Below are positions 63,415-64,000 of a stretch of 64,000 nucleotides of DNA, piece by piece. How positions within the stretch are numbered: position 1 is the stretch's first letter; every line of letters starts with the position of its first letter. Position numbers and translations under genes: made by a program. The DNA is from Candidatus Thiodictyon syntrophicum (GTDB taxonomy: Bacteria > Pseudomonadota > Gammaproteobacteria > Chromatiales > Chromatiaceae), in contig NZ_CP020370.1 of the NCBI RefSeq assembly GCF_002813775.1, positions 4,365,501 to 4,429,500 on the forward strand. Direction: 5' to 3'. The notes beneath the pieces were generated by a model. It saw nothing but the letters and a program-made list of their open reading frames with translations. It had not been told where the DNA came from and made no database searches.

Positions 63415-64000
63415 TCAGGGGGCGGGCGCATCTGGATGAAAGGAGTCGTGGACGCGCTGCGCCAGGTCGCGACTGATACCCGCGACCCGGGCGATGTCCT
63501 CCACCCCGGCGCTGGTCAGTCCGCGCATACCCCCGAAGGCCTGGAGGAGTTGCTGCCGCCGCTTGGGACCGATACCGCCGATCTCCTCCAGGACCGAGGC
63601 GGTGCGCGCCTTGGCCCGGCGGCTGCGGTGGCCGGTAATGGCGAAGCGGTGGGCCTCGTCGCGGATCTGCGCGATCAGGTGCAAGGCCGGCGAGTCGGCG
63701 GGCAGTATAACGGGCGTCCCCTGCCCCAACAACCAAAGCTGTTCGGTGCCGGGGCGCCGATCCGGACCCTTGGCGACCCCGACCAGGGTGAGGGTGCCCA
63801 GTCCCAGTTCCTGGAGCGCCCCCGCCACCGCGCCGAGCTGGCCCCGACCGCCGTCGATGAAGACCAGGTCCGGCACCGGATACTCGCCCTGCTGCACCCG
63901 GGTATAGCGCCGGGTCAGGGCCTGGTGCATGGCGGCATAGTCGTCGCCCGGGGTGATGCCCTCGATATTGAAGCGCCGATAGTCTGACTTGCGCGGACCG
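63415..64000 (-). CDS. uvrC: Excinuclease ABC subunit C, C-terminal part (runs off right edge)
   Basis: The frame stays open to the window end. Present are the RNase H-like nuclease domain (YRRFNIEGITPGDDYAAMHQ, DLVFIDGGRGQLGA with the catalytic Asp, RDEAHRFAITGHR) and the two C-terminal helix-hairpin-helix motifs (EEIGGIGPKRRQQLLQAFGG, VAGISRDLAQRV). UvrC makes the incisions in nucleotide excision repair after UvrB has bound the lesion. An internal ATG at 63930 is not the start. Confidence 0.95.
   Translation of the reverse strand, partial: GPRKSDYRRFNIEGITPGDDYAAMHQALTRRYTRVQQGEYPVPDLVFIDGGRGQLGAVAGALQELGLGTLTLVGVAKGPDRRPGTEQLWLLGQGTPVILPADSPALHLIAQIRDEAHRFAITGHRSRRAKARTASVLEEIGGIGPKRRQQLLQAFGGMRGLTSAGVEDIARVAGISRDLAQRVHDSFHPDAPAP

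Overview
The window is GC-rich (well above 60% G+C by eye in most genes) and reads as chromosomal DNA of a gammaproteobacterium. A purple sulfur bacterium of the Chromatiaceae type is my best guess. The reasons are the uvrC-pgsA-tRNA-Ser order at the right end, a Mrp antiporter operon, a DUF3611 protein, sulfatase genes, and many short intergenic palindromes of the kind common in those genomes. The genus cannot be fixed from the sequence.

Layout. 0-5.9 kb is a worn mobile-DNA zone: the end of a DUF6399-type transposase-like gene, an AT-rich HEPN-like gene, a 209-bp MITE-like element, a TerY-like VWA / PP2C phosphatase / protein kinase triad whose kinase is frameshifted and cut by the MITE, and a RelB antitoxin beside a broken YafQ toxin. 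6-17 kb is more ordinary: an arylsulfatase with its radical-SAM maturase, a run of small membrane proteins (AI-2E transporter, SHOCT, DUF3611), a lipoprotein hydrolase, and a SLAC1/TehA-type channel with a DUF302 protein. 16.8-26.8 kb is a decayed type I restriction-modification operon (hsdM, PDDEXK nuclease, hsdS, hsdR, radC). hsdS has a stop at codon 54, hsdR is split by a 1,960-bp insertion sequence with a perfect 9-bp target duplication, and radC has lost its last residues to a stop.

27-44.6 kb is mostly metabolism and transport: glutaminase and a glutamate symporter, an Anbu proteasome-like peptidase, a DUF4258/DUF2283 pair, the mrpEFGBCD operon, YqhA, a GntP permease with a patatin, a TVP38 protein and galE. 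Inside it sits a tight three-gene operon at 39.9-42.5 kb: DUF3696 AAA ATPase, PIN-like nuclease and RNA ligase. This is the best candidate here for an undescribed system, because it joins an ATPase sensor, a probable RNase and an RNA-sealing enzyme. 46.3-57.2 kb is a defence island on one strand: a type III restriction enzyme (res), VapBC, the type III methyltransferase (mod), then an OLD-like ATPase/TOPRIM nuclease with a UvrD-like helicase that carries an N-terminal RelE-like domain (a Gabija-like pair).

57.7-62.4 kb is a compact AT-rich integrative element in the 3' end of tRNA-Ser(CGA). A 14-bp copy of the tRNA end and the displaced tRNA terminator mark its far border. It carries a tyrosine integrase, an AlpA-like regulator, a small HUH-type replication protein, iteron-like repeats, a perfect hairpin, and one cargo gene for a membrane protein with an EF-hand-like loop. 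The window ends in pgsA and the 3' part of uvrC.
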